Shown here: piece after piece, positions 51,918 through 63,745 of the stretch
Position numbering within the stretch: position 1 is the first letter of the stretch
How the letters are laid out: the number at the start of each line of letters is the position of its first letter
Assembly: GCF_021462225.1 (NCBI RefSeq)
Contig: NC_061812.1
Coordinates: 42,081,363-42,145,362, forward strand
Direction: 5' to 3'
Source of the DNA: Girardinichthys multiradiatus
Taxonomy: Eukaryota > Chordata > Actinopteri > Cyprinodontiformes > Goodeidae
DNA length: 64,000 nucleotides
Translations under genes and position numbers: made by a program
The notes under the pieces: model-generated
What the model was told of the DNA's origin: nothing
The model's input: only the letters and a program-made list of their open reading frames with translations
Databases searched by the model: none

Positions 51918-52740
51918 CAGGGCTCCCCAATCCCGGACTCCGGTCCAAATCTGGAGCCAGAGATAATTTCGTCCCATAGAGCGCCATTAACAGTACTGTT
52001 AGTAGCTGTTAAGTTACTTGTTTGGGAGCTCACACTTGCTCACAGTACAACGACAGTACAAACAGACTTAAAAACAGTTTCTTTCCCCAAGCTGTGAAGG
52101 CAATCGGCCCCCTGGAGGCATTCAATAGTCCATTTTATGACCAATGTCCTTTCATAGGCTGCTCTAGCACGAGCTGCACTTTATGTGAATACATTTAGAG
52201 ATGTTCTCAGCTGCTATTAGTGGTCCAATTTTCCTCCTGACGGGCCTTATAATTTTTATTTTTGTGTTTTTTTATCTCTTAGTTTCTGTGTTTTTAATTT
52301 TGTCTGTGTTCTACATATGTGTATTATGAACTAGTAATAAGTGTTCACTGACTGAGAAATGATCAAAGAGTGCATGGACTCTGTGGCAGAAACACTTTTA
52401 CATGGAAAAAAAGGACAACAACTTAAGGAAAAGGTTAACCAAATTGTCCTGCGTGCCACAAGCACAACAAGGAGAGCAGAATTGTTACACCAAGATGTAC
52501 AGCCCCATCTCGACTAAACCATTCAAAGTGTGTTTAATATTGGTACTTTAATTGGGGTTGCACTTCTCTGTTCAGCAGATGATTTCGTGGGAATATGAAT
52601 AATTGTTCAGGAGTTAAGAAACAAAAACTCTTATGTTAATTAAATGTTAAATAAAAAATGAAAGAAAATATATCTGTCAGTTGATTTAAAATGTTCAGAC
52701 CCTAAAGTGTTAGTCCTGCTATTTTAGTTGGGGACCCCTG
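51918..52740. mobile_element. hAT-type non-autonomous element with 8-bp TSD
   Basis: Flanked by identical CTATAGAC at 51910-51917 and 52741-52748. Terminal inverted repeats are CAGGGCTCCCCAA on the left and TTGGGGACCCCTG on the right, 12 of 13 matching. 8-bp duplications and CAGGGGTCC-type ends are hAT hallmarks. No transposase frame was seen. Confidence 0.9.
51990..52340 (+). mobile_element. LINE 3' fragment inside the hAT element
   Basis: acagtttctttccccaagct, gtgaaggcaatcggccccct and ggaggcattcaatag resemble the SFFPQAV...N end of an L2/CR1-type LINE (compare 59236-59696). A T-rich tail follows. It was probably carried as filler within the hAT-type element. Confidence 0.5.
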
Positions 52741-53347
52741 CTATAGACCAACACAAAGTAGTAGGTAATTGTGAAACAGGAAGGAATAGAATACATCCTT
52801 TATATTCAATTTTAAAGATAAATTTAATTAATTTAACTTCAGTAAGATTGGGTGGAGAAAGTCTGTCAGCAGCAATTTTCAAGATGTACCACATGTTCTT
52901 AGTTGGATTTAGGTCTGGACTTTGACATACGTTTTTATATATTGGTTTAGATCAATATTATTTTATATAAACCACCCTGTCTCAAGTGTTTTGCAGTCTC
53001 TTTTCTCCTATTGTCCAGTACTTACTGTCATCCATCTTCCACCAACTCTGAATCTGCTTTCCTGTCCAAACTGAAGCCAGGCATCTCCATTTCATGATGC
53101 TGCCACCTCTTATTTTTTCATTGTCATATTCAGGTGAACAACATTTTTCTGGAAAGCCTGATCAACAATTTTCACGCCAACATTCTCCCACCTGAGCTGT
53201 TGACTCCTCTGGCCATGTCCATTTCTGTGTGCACATTGTGTTGGCATATCTCATAAAATCCAAATAAACTTCAGTTCTGTTTGTTGTTGTACCGTGACAA
53301 AATGTGAAAAAGTTCAAGGGGCATGAATGCTTTCACAAGGCACTGTA

Positions 53348-54130
53348 TATAAAAACTTTGCAGAAATGAGTCAACTCCAGTAGAAAGGAAGAAAACTGCT
53401 TTAAGAAAGAAGTGTGTGAAAAGTTCAAATTTGTTCTTCTGAGGCAAAATATGGAGGTGTTTGCTCTGGCACCACTGGCCAAAACTCCAGGCCTAAAGGG
53501 GCAGAAAAAAAGAGTGACATTGAGCCAAAGCATCCCAGATGTCCTCCTCCCCTCCAGTTCGGCCTCTTTTTGCCCCACCATAAACACTTCATTTCTTTCC
53601 CAATTGAGGAAATGTGCTTTCTAAATCATCAGATTATTATGCTGTTATATTCTCACATTCCCATCCAAACAGAACTAAACCTTAGAGGTGGAATGTTTAT
53701 GAACAAAACTCAACCGCCTTTCTCGTAAAGAAAGGACCTCATAAATGATGAAGTTGATGGGTTTAACATTTCGTCCAGAGCCCGACAGGACCTCATTTAG
53801 TAACTAGCTTTTATTGACGGATGGTAGGAGGAAATGTGTGTGTCAAAAATAATTTGCTGACTTCAGGTGTAAACAGGTTAAACTGTGACAAGGAGAAACT
53901 TCTGGGGGATAAATGTAGGCCCAGAGGTTGTTCTGGCTCACCTCAAACGCATACATTTTCTTTTCAACAACAAAACCATTTTACAGGGATCCAATGGATA
54001 GGAGAAACACCCCCCCGTCTCCCAGCTGAATTAGCAGAAGCGGTATAACCTGTGGCACAAATGTCTAAAACACTCTCTATGGGTTTGAGAGCGTGCTAGG
54101 AAATCAAAATTATTATTACGATCGAGTTTC
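53348..54130. other. Non-coding region
   Basis: No repeat or exon accepted. The minus-strand ORF at 53333-53587 has a hydrophobic start but no matching splice donor. Confidence 0.45.
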
Positions 54131-55390
54131 AAGAGTGCCATGAAAAAACATTTCACTTCCTACAGGTTCTTCATTTTTTGTGCTTTTGTCACATTCTAAT
54201 GTTTTAGTTCACCAAACAAATTTTAATATCAGACAAATATAACATATAATAAAAATAACAAGTCAGTCAGTCAGTCATTTTCTACCGCTTATTCCATAGT
54301 GGGTCGCGGGGAAGCTGGTGCCTATCTCCAGCAGTCTATGGGCGAGAGGCGGGGTACACCCTGGACAGGTTGCCAGTCCATCGCAGGGCAACACACATAC
54401 AACAAAATAAAAATAACAAATATAACTAAACTCAAAATGAAGTTTTTAAATAATCTGTTCTCTTATTAATAGAAAAATGTCTAATCAAACCCGCCCAGTC
54501 ATATGTGAAAATATAATTGACTCACTTGTTGAATCATAATATTCAACTGTAAATGTTATGGGTTCTGTTTCACAAGCCCATGCCTGATTACTGACAGACC
54601 TGTTGAATAAGGAAATCACTTAACCAGAATCTGTCTGACAACATGAGAATAAGGTAAAATATTTCAAAAAGCAACACATGCCCTAATCTAAAGAAAATCG
54701 AGAACAGATCGGAAACAAAGTCATTGACATCTATCAGTCTGGGAAAGTGTAAAAAGCAATTTCTAACACTTTGGGACTCCAGAGAACCAAGTAGACTAGG
54801 ACAAAACCGCATCTTTGGAAGAGTTCTAAGGGGAAACCACTGCTGAACAAAATGAACACAAAATCCTGTGTCATGTTAGGCAAAAAAAAACATCTTGATG
54901 ATCCGCTGCAACTTTCGGGAAGATATTCTGTGGGCTCTGATAAGACAAAAGTGGTGTGCTTCCCATTACACCTGGAGTAAAACCATCACAGCTTTTATGA
55001 ATATCATACCAGAAGTCAAACATGGTGGTGTTGGTGTGATGATCTGGGGCTCCTTGTCTGCTTCAGACCAGAAAATACTGAAGGAGAAGTTCTTGCTGTC
55101 AGTTACCCTAAAGCTCAAGGATACTTGGGTTAAGCAGCAGGACAAGCACAGCAGGAAATCCAGAACACAATTGTTAAAATATGGATATAGAAGTTTTTCG
55201 TGTGGCCTAGTTCAATCCAGACTTAAATCTGACTGAAATGATTTGGCTGTTCGTGCTTGAAAACCATCCACTGTGGCTGAATTAAAACACTTCTGTAGGA
55301 CACTTCTGTATTGTGTAAATACTCTGATTATCAGATTATCTGTGATCTCAAACATGTAGATGTGACAAAATATCAAAAACTAAAGAAAAC
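54131..55390 (+). mobile_element. Decayed Tc1-like transposon, interrupted
   Basis: Right part encodes remnants PEVKHGGVGVMIWGSLSASD and, later, ggcctagttcaatccagact (PDLKSD.N), both Tc1 transposase motifs. The left end cttcattttttgtgcttttg tcacattct fits the family. A dispersed repeat (54264-54400) is inserted in it. Confidence 0.65.
54264..54400 (-). repeat. Dispersed teleost repeat with (AGTC)n edge
   Basis: Starts with four agtc units, then attttctaccgcttattcc, atagtgggtcgcggggaagc, tggtgcctatctccagcagt, gaggcggggtacaccctgga and caggttgccagtccatcgca. Same family as 19281-19515 and 640-690. Confidence 0.75.
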
Positions 55391-58300
55391 GTTAAACTTA
55401 TAATTTGTGTTGTGTTGGTCAATTCCAGTCCATCTCTTTGTACTACCTCTATAAGGAATATTCTGCCCACATAAGTAAGACTTTTTGGAGTTCTGTTGTA
55501 AGTCTGGCACTGACATGTTTAAGACTAAAGCAGAATGGCCTGATATAAGTATAGCGCAGTACTCGCAGGTATGTATTTGTGGTGTTAAATTAAAAAATAA
55601 ATGGTGCAATGCATGTTAAGAAAGATTTCGGCCACACCATATATGTGAAAAGATTAAATGTGTGAGGCTAATGTACTAAAGCAGGCTGGTTTAAAATAGT
55701 ATCTGTCCAAAACAGGATTTAACCAGCAATCCAGTCTGCCAAACACCAGAGAATATGAACCCAGGCCTTAGCTTGAGTTTCAGGGCAAAAAAAGAACATC
55801 CAAGCATTACGTCTCGCCATGGGAGGGGACGAAGATCTATTTCCACCTTTCTTCTGTTAGGTGTGTGCTGTCATCCTCTAGGAGCTGAAGCAGTGCTGTG
55901 ATTGAAAGTTCTTCCTACAGCCTACCCTCCTCCTGGTACAGATAAATCTGACGGTACTAAACAGTCTCTTTCCTCCTCATAACTTGATTGTCCTGCAGCT
56001 CTGCAACATGCTTAACATGGCAAGGTGACCTTGATGAGGAAAAAAAACTGTCATTGATTACCAGGAGTTTTCATACATTGACTTAGAGGGTCCCCTTTCA
56101 GGTTTGATCAATATCTGCCGAAGTGTAGCTATGGACTCACTGAAGAGTGGGTATTTAAAGGAAGTCTAGTTTTAGGAAAGATGGGCTATTTACTGTAAAA
56201 AGTCAAGTTTATAACAAAAATGTACCACAAAACTAGTTGCCTTTATTAAAAACAAAAGCAAAAAATATTCAACCGGAAATATTTCTAATCAGTCGGATTT
56301 GTCTGTCTTGTAAATGAGGGGACATTGTAGTAGACTTTTTACAACAATTTGCAACAGGTGGTGGAGGGTCAAGGCGCACCATTTACCATTTTAAGCCCCA
56401 TACAGCCGGAGAAAACTCCAGTCACTCTGGTACTCTGGTATCTCATTTAAAGAGCTTTTTATGAAATGTTGCAAAATGTTCATGTTTTCCTAAATTCATT
56501 ACATTTTTAAAACCTGCTGTTACCGGCAGATACCGCCTACAGGACATTTCTGAGTTATGCATCCAGTTATGCAACCATTTTCTTTCTTTTTCATTCCCAA
56601 GATATGCAAACAGACCAATATAGAATGATCAAAATACTTTTGCTTTCTTTTTTGTGATTAAGCTTGTTAAACTTGCATGACAAAATGTCCCATCGCAATC
56701 AAATTGAACGTATATATGCTCCGTCTGGCATGCCTTTGCAGCTATATACTACACTCTGGATAATAAATCTATCAAATAAGACAGTGGGGATGCTGGTAGC
56801 ACATTCTAACAACAGCATGAAAATCTCAGGTTCACATTTTGGCACTGGAAGCCACAAATTTTGAAGAGTACAACAGAACATCATTAGTTTCAAAAGTAAT
56901 CTTTCAAAAATGCTACATTTTAACAAGATACCAAACATTTTCTCTAGTCACTACTTGTTTAAAGTGGCATTCTGCTTTCCCTGTCAGTTGATGCTTGATG
57001 CTAGTTAGATGTCTGAGGAAAGGCCCCAGTATATTCCCTGGCCTAAAAGAAAGACGGAGTTACTATTTGGGAAATATTTCCCATATCAAAATACATCTAC
57101 AATCAGGATTTGGTTACCATTAGGAGAACTATCCAAGCTGGGACAGCATGTTTATAAAACATAGCAGTGTGTTGCAGGCTATTTACCAGTGACTAATTAA
57201 TTAGCTGAAATCAACATGTCCAGCTTCAACATTACTTTACAAACCAGCTGAACAATAGAAAATATATTTATTGCAATGGGTATAGTTACTAACTAACTAT
57301 ACAGAAATTGTTCTGCTGTCTATTGTACATTTTCCTAGGTTTCCCAGCAGGGTGTACATCTGTTAGAAAATATATGAAATATCTTTAAAAATGGTTTGCT
57401 GGCTCTTTTAACTGTTACTTTAAAATTAATATCACTACTTGTAAGTGATTTGGAATGTTTACCTTTCTGCTGTAATTTTGATGTTCAAGATTACAGCAGA
57501 AACTGACTTAAATCAGTCTTAGTAGATGAAGTGGCTGTCGCTGATATTAAACAGAGGGATTGTCAAGATGTATTCCCAAAATAAAAATAACTATAAATAA
57601 ATATTATAGATAATATCATAGCTATAATAATCACGTTTTGATCAATACTTTTATTTATGTGGTGATAGTAAAAGAAGTTCCAATTGCTTTTAAACAATTT
57701 TAATATTGTAGTACTGTGAAGCTCTGGTATTTTCTCAAGGTTGTCATATTTTCAGAAACTCATATGGGCGTATGCTTATGTCAACAGGTAAGACATATCA
57801 CCTGAACTGCCTGTAAATCACTTATTGGATTTTGCACCAATAAAAAGTAAAAAAAAAATTGTTTAAATCCTCAGATTTCAGCAAAAGAAAATATTCTCAT
57901 GTCCGCAAAGAAATTATGTCAAAACCTAAACTTATATTCAGTAAATGGAGGAATACCTTAAAATATTGTGAAGAGGGTTCTCAACTGATCGGTAAGGACA
58001 GCTACTGCATTCCATTGAAAAGCAAAACCCACAAATAGGTAATAAAGTAAAACAACCCAAGGTAATAAACCTGTGAATCTCAGGGAAAGGTTGGTGGCCT
58101 GTCTCATTATTCCTGGACAGCATATTTGACATGAACTCAAAAGTTAATCCAGAGAAAATCCTACTGGGTTTTTTCATTAGGTTGGGCCTCACTGAGGCCT
58201 GAATTGAAGAGGCAGAAGGATTTTTATTTTTTTAGGCTTCAGTTGGTGCTATGTCTGTGAACAACTCTAAGCATAAAAAATCCACTCTACTCATAACAAC

Positions 58301-59235
58301 TCCTGGACTTGATCTTCCCAAACCCTGTCATTCTTATCTCAGAAAATGGGATGGAATCAGGGTCTGTCACAGGCAGCAATCTCCAGAAAACACGGCACTT
58401 AAAGGTCAACCCTGATGCCAACCAGCTGTTTTTAAACTCTAACTAGCTAGAAAAACAAAAGAAAGGTTTTATCTGAACTCTTGTCCAAATTCTTTAGGAC
58501 ATTCACACTTGCTGTATTAAACATTTCTCTGTGTTTTGTGGAACAGGGTGTTATACTCTTCCTATAGGCCTTTTCAGAAAACATTTTAATAACACACATC
58601 CATAGTTCTTTTGGGTCCACGATAACCCGGCTTTGACCCTAAACATCTGAACCTAACAAAGGGATTCCTCTTGACAGCAGCATGAAAAGGGGATTCATAA
58701 CTTTGAACGCTGGCATGACAGTGGAAGCAACAGGGAGTAGGTGGAGATGGAGAGGGGGAAACATAAAAAGGTCTAAATGGGAGGAAACATGTTCACTATA
58801 CAAAAAAACCAGTCCTCTAGGAGCCTCGGTTTGCCCGATCTTCTCCTATGGCTGCACTATAGAGATTAAAGATGTTTTTAAGAGAACCACAAGTACAGAC
58901 ACCACAAGTACAGCCTAATTGAGGTGTGCTTTCAGGATCACACATCATAAGAAAACTGTTCAATAAAACACAAATCTATGCAAGTGTAGGTAATTTTTTT
59001 CAAACAGTATCATACTTCATAAAGGAACCCCGAACAGAAGAAAAGTCAAACTCCAGAAGGCACTTAGAAGGCAAGGCCCAGTTTCAGGTATACCAGGATT
59101 TTAAAAAGTACAGTATGTGCATTGCTTTTGATGTTTTGAATAGTGAATGCACAATGGGAGCAAGGTTGTGAAATTTAGGACAGTGCATGTTACTATTGGC
59201 ATGAAGATGTTTTCTTATTTTATTTTATTATTTCA
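55391..59235. other. Non-coding region
   Basis: No repeat family or exon recognised. A perfect 11-bp-arm hairpin lies at 57465-57501. Minus-strand ORFs at 57938-58192 are hydrophobic but lack a usable donor. Confidence 0.45.
57465..57501. repeat. Perfect 11-bp inverted repeat
   Basis: ttctgctgtaa at 57465-57475 and ttacagcagaa at 57491-57501 are exact reverse complements with a 15-bp loop. Confidence 0.85.
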
Positions 59236-59696
59236 TATTATGTGTGGTTTGGCTCATCCACAAAACAGGACAGGTCCAGACTACAACGAATAATCAGGAA
59301 TGCAGAGAGAATAATCAGGGCTGACCTTCCCTCCATCCAGGACTTATACAGGTCTAGGGTCAGGAAAAGAGCTGCTGAAATCTCTGTTGAGCCCACACAC
59401 CCTGCGCATAAACTGTTCAGAGCTTTACCTTCAGGCCGCTCCTACAGAGCACTATTCACTAAAACCAGCCGCCACAGAGACAGTTTCTTCCCCCAGGCTG
59501 TTTCTCTGTTGAACATTCAATAGAGTACAAAACAACAACATACAGATGTTGCAAATGCACCATTTTATTATATATGTGTATATTGTACATTGTAAATATG
59601 TATATTCTGTAATACAAAAACAAAACCAAAGAGTCAAATTCCTTGTTTGTATGTATGAACTTGACAATAAAGCTGATTCTGATTCTGATTAAGGAA
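59236..59696 (+). mobile_element. L2/CR1-like LINE 3' end
   Basis: Encodes DRSRLQRIIRNAERIIRADL, PSIQDLYRSR, HPAHKLFRALPSGRSYRALF and RHRDSFFPQAVSLLNIQ followed by a stop. This is the typical last part of fish L2/CR1-type reverse transcriptase proteins. It ends aataaagctgattctgattc tgatt, a short tandem 3' tail of this LINE type. 5' truncated, as expected for target-primed insertion. Confidence 0.82.
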
Positions 59697-59936
59697 TCAA
59701 CTGACCATCTGGAGTGAAATTCCAATGTACTATGAGTGCTTTCAAAGTGGTGAAGTATTTGTTAGCTAACATAACGAGACAGTACGTCATAGCATCAGCT
59801 CCACTTCAAATTTCTAACATACTGAGGTGAGTGAAGCATCTGTATATCGTAGGCTGGGACTAATGTCATTGCTGGTAAATTTGTGCAAAAATTCAGCTGT
59901 ACGGTTCTGTATCAGTTGCACACATTTGCAACATAC

Positions 59937-60275
59937 AGAGCCATTCAATAAATTAGAATATTGTTGAAAATTTCATTTATTTCAGAAACTTAGTTCACTA
60001 AGTGAAACGCATTACATAGATTAACTACACACAAACTGATGTTTTCAAGCCTTTATTTCTGTTAATTATGAGGATTTTTTGCTTACAGGTAATGAAAACA
60101 TGACATTTAATGTAAGAATATTACATCAGACTACTGAAAAAAACCTTTTAAATACAGAAATGTGTTTTGTTTTTAAGGATATGTTTTATACCTGCTTAAA
60201 GGTTATTTTTTTTTAAATACTCTTAATCTGACAAACAATCCTCAAATATTCTAATTTATTGAATATGACTGTAGA
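59937..60275. mobile_element. Internally deleted Tc1/mariner MITE (family B)
   Basis: The ends gccattcaataaattagaat att and aatattctaatttattgaat atgactgta are inverted copies. Text such as ttcatttatttcagaaactt and agttcactaagtgaaacgca is the known sub-terminal part of a fish Tc1-like family. The transposase is missing. Confidence 0.75.
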
Positions 60276-60323
60276 TGGGGATTGACACCTGTGGTGTGTA
60301 ATGTCTTGGCATGCCCAAAACAT

Positions 60324-60738
60324 CTGTAGCTGTGTTTTCATTAAAATGTGCACCAAACTTTGTCGATATTCTGCTAATGTTGAAAAAACACAATTTTGCA
60401 ATTGCGGTGTTTCCATTAAATAAGAAATGCAATTAAAATCACACGTGAATAAGTTTGTTCATGCAATAACATACTTTCTGTCGTCTTCTTTGTCATTTTC
60501 GGCAATAATAACATCCGGTTGTTGAAAATGTGACTTGTGTGATGCCAAAAAGGTTTTTCCATTGCATTTTTGCAAATTACATCAATTTCGTTAAGGCTAA
60601 AAAACCACCTCATCCTCATCGCAAAACCTTTATCAAAAAATGAGAGTTTTTTTTAAATTAGCTTGTTTTCATTAAGCAAATTTATTTTTGTAATTACAAT
60701 TTGCAAAATTTCATGGTCAATGGAAACACAGCTCGTGG
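60324..60738. mobile_element. MITE with CTGTGTTT(T/C)CATT ends
   Basis: Left gtagctgtgttttcattaaa and right tcaatggaaacacagctcgt are inverted ends. The interior repeats motifs such as tttccatt, attgcattttt and ttgcaaatt in both orientations. AT-rich, no coding capacity; superfamily not assigned. Confidence 0.65.
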
Positions 60739-62290
60739 CAGGCAGGTTAATCTGGTGATCAAACTTTGTCAGATGTAAGGTGATGCCAGAGCATAATTTT
60801 TTCATCATCAAATCCTAAGCCATTAAAACAGAAGATAGATAAGCAATAGGTTAACAGGTGTGTAATCCAGTAACGCCCTTCCACGTATCTGTTGCTGCAT
60901 GCTGCCAGTCAGCTGACCAAAAGAGGGCTCCTACACTTTTCCCTTACATAAAAGACAAAAACAGCTTGTTGGTAATATTTACAGCTGCAAAATCACAGCT
61001 AATCATGGCATGACAACTAAAGGAGTGCCATTCCTCTGCATTAAAACTACACTTGGGAAACTACAAACAGCATCTCTGTTAAGTTGCTGACTGCAGATTC
61101 TACCACAGCAGATATTCAGCCTGACTGGTCATCTAAGCTTATACCTGTTACTTTACTGTATAAGCAGCAGAACAGCAGAAAGGTAATGTTCTGCCTAATA
61201 ACCACATTGATTTGGATACTATTTGTATTTTTAGTTGGTGTTGATTCTATATTTTTGCTTTAAGAGTATGTATGAAATAAAAAATAATAAAGCAGAAAGT
61301 GTTATAAATGATCAACATGATGTGTTTTTGAGTAACACTGGAAATAATTAATTAGTGATATTTTTACTCAAGGTTGCCACACTGTTATAATCACAAATTA
61401 TCTCAGGCCTGGTATTTAATTCATGATAATAAAGTTTGAAAATTATAAAGTTGTATGTTCATTCTGGGGTAAATCTATTAATCAACATTTTTCATCATCC
61501 ACAGTTAAGTTAACCTCAGGAAAAAAATAACAGAGGAACCAGTAACTTAACCCAAAGTTCCACATGTCAATCCCTACATCATTATTTCTTATTAATCCAG
61601 AGGAAACCTGTGTATCTCCACCCAGTCAAGCCTGAGGTGACATCCATACATTGCTGCAGACATACAGACGACTTGACAGCTGTGGAAATACACAGAGACT
61701 GGGCAAAATTCAATCCCGACCTTCCTGGGAGAATTTAATGACCAGTAAGTCTCTCTTCACTTTGGCTTTTTAATTCGACACACCTGACAGCCCTGACATG
61801 TGACTGACAGACTGGATATCCCGCTGTGACCCTGCAGCCCGCTTCGGGAGAAGTTTAGGCTGAAGGTAACGAGCTAGAGTAGTCGTCGGAAGTATATAGT
61901 GCAAAGGGGTTCAAATAAAGCTGTTGTTCAAGAATTCCTGATTGTGAAGACAAGGAACAGGAGAGGAGGGGGGGGGGGGGGGGGGGGGGGTGGGGGGGGG
62001 GGGGGCTACCATTTGTTCCCATTTATAACTGCAAAATACACAACAGGTTGTATATTTGGCAGAAGGTTGCATAACGATGCACAGACAAATATGACCAAAA
62101 GAGGAAAAACAATGTTGGTGCTCTGCACATGGAAAATAAACGTATTTATTTATTATGTACTCCTATTTCAAAAAATTATCAACTTATAGTTTTGGGCTCT
62201 TCTTTGAAGCTAAGATCATCATAACCGCTCTGAACAAGAAACAATAAAAAGTATGCAGGCCATTTGCATAAATGACAGTGACATTGTGTG
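60739..62290. other. Non-coding region with long poly-G
   Basis: No exon recognised. Contains the G-run at 61968-62005 and GC-richer unique sequence around 61790-61880. Confidence 0.5.
61968..62005 (+). repeat. Poly-G tract G23-T-G14
   Basis: Twenty-three consecutive G, one T, then fourteen G. A strong potential G-quadruplex former and a common sequencing/assembly trouble spot. Confidence 0.97.
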
Positions 62291-62359
62291 AGGCTATCTG
62301 GCTAAATCTTTGTGCACTTTCACATTATTAGTTTCCTAAACTTCAGTTATAATTTTCTG

Positions 62360-62546
62360 TCTGACTTTATCAGTGTCTCAGATCAGTGTGCAGGAATTTT
62401 GCCGTGCTCGTCTTTTACAGCATTGTTAAGGTTCATTGAGGTTGCTCTCTTAAGGTCCCGCCACAGCACTTTAATCAGGTTGAGGTGTGGACTTTGACTG
62501 GGCGGTTGCAACACCTTGACTCTTTACTTTTATCTTTATTCAATTA
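62360..62546 (-). mobile_element. Tc1-like fragment, antisense
   Basis: attgaggttgctctcttaag, cactttaatcaggttgaggt and gtggactttgactgggcggt are antisense words of a Tc1-like transposase SPDLN region. Abuts the TA of the next element. Confidence 0.55.
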
Positions 62547-62548
62547 TA

Positions 62549-63009
62549 CAGGTCCTTCTCAAAATATTAGCATATTGTGATAAAGTTCATTATTTTCCAT
62601 AATGTCATGATGAAAATTTAACATTCATATATTTTAGATTCATTGCACACTAACTGAAATATTTCAGGTCTTTTATTGTCTTAATACGGATGATTTTGGC
62701 ATACAGCTCATGAAAACCCAAAATTCCTATCTCACAAAATTAGCATATTTCATCCGACCAATAAAAGAAAAGTGTTTTTAATACAAAAAACGTCAACCTT
62801 CAAATAATCATGTACAGTCATGCACTCAATACTTGGTCGGGAATCCTTTTGCAGAAATGACTGCTTCAATGCGGCGTGGCATGGAGGCAATCAGCCTGTG
62901 GCACTGCTGAGGTCTTATGGAGGCCCAGGATGCTTCAATAGCGGCCTTTAGCTCATCCAGAGTGTTGGGTCTTGAGTCTCTCAACGTTCTCTTCACAATA
63001 TCCCACAGA
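62549..63009 (-). mobile_element. Truncated second copy of the 16361 Tc1/mariner element
   Basis: Starts after TA with caggtccttctcaaaatatt and follows 16361 onward with few differences through the left inverted repeat and the transposase C-terminus. It stops at tcccacaga (63009), about 460 bp in. The remainder of the transposase and the other repeat are missing. Confidence 0.93.
62826..63009 (-). pseudogene. Transposase C-terminal fragment
   Basis: Antisense coding for the last part of the Tc1/mariner transposase (RPQQCHRLIASMPR, then A.KGFPTKY and stop). It lacks D134, D224 and E259. It cannot be functional. Confidence 0.85.
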
Positions 63010-63187
63010 ATGCACAGATTCCTTTGACTTTCCTGACAGTCAGTGTAATTTTCAAAAAAAGCTGGTCACCCATACAGATCTTTGAACACTTTCTGTCAGA
63101 CTCTCTTCTCCAACACCGCAGGCAACACTCGGCTGCGAACAAGCTGCGGCGCTTTGCAGTTATCCAGACCTCCTCCCCTCCTGCACC

Positions 63188-63292
63188 ATGTTACTGAAGA
63201 ACATTTTAATTGGCATGGCAATTAACCAAGACAAGTCAAAACAGAGCTCTTCTGGAGACTCTTGGCGAGAAGAAAATACAGTAGTTCCCAAG
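63188..63292 (+). CDS. Candidate first coding exon of an unidentified gene
   Basis: An ATG in fair Kozak context (ctgcaccATG) follows a GC-richer, CpG-containing segment (63100-63187). It opens 35 codons: MLLKNILIGMAINQDKSKQS, SSGDSWREENTVVPK, directly followed by a consensus donor (AAG|GTAAGT). Splice site, context and GC shift argue for a gene start. I do not recognise the protein, there is no second exon in the window, and chance cannot be excluded. Confidence 0.3.
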
Positions 63293-63745
63293 GTAAGTTT
63301 ACCCTGAGAATGTGGAATATTCATCTGAGATGTATGGCTTGTACTTCTGCCAGGGGGAGATCAGTGCAGGGAAAATATTTGGGAATAATGCATGATTAAC
63401 CTCAGCGTATCAACACAGAGAAACATGGGAGATTATCTGGCGCGCATAATTACAGTGCCAAACTGTTGTTAAGCCATTTAAAACAAAAACACACAGAGAT
63501 CTGCCAAACAAGAAACTCTGTACATGTTACCAATGTTAGGCGTGTTACTATAGACATTCATTTCCAAAATGGTTTCAAAAACACTCCTGTGAATAGACAT
63601 CACAGTTTGTAAATACAGCTGTTTACACAGATAATACCTTAATTGTTACGGGTTACAACGAAGTTCAACAAATCTGTAATTATCAGACTTGCACATTAAA
63701 TTGCCTTTTAAAAGTATGTTTTCATTTTCACTGTTTATATAATTG

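Larger units (their letters stand above)
51809..53347. mobile_element. Tc1-like copy (family A) interrupted by a hAT element
   Basis: The left part 51809-51909 begins acagcagtgcctacagtgtc and has aagcttcaatgtgttttctt and aggatttcacgc. The right part resumes at 52741 with ctatagaccaacacaaagta and ends gtgaaaaagttcaaggggca then ctttcacaaggcactgta. Removing the inner element (and one target duplication) restores the normal family A order. No coding capacity. Confidence 0.8.

Noticed and set aside
53333..53587. Minus-strand ORF with hydrophobic start (MLWLNVTLFFCPF...) as the sema3f signal-peptide exon
   Set aside because: No RV.LSFK-like end and no phase-1 GT donor where the frame would have to join LRSTG.
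57938..58192. Hydrophobic minus-strand ORFs near a GTATTC donor
   Set aside because: A stop codon precedes the donor in the hydrophobic frame, and the sequence has no semaphorin similarity.
61899..62189. Gly-rich ORF
   Set aside because: Translation of the poly-G tract with no other support.
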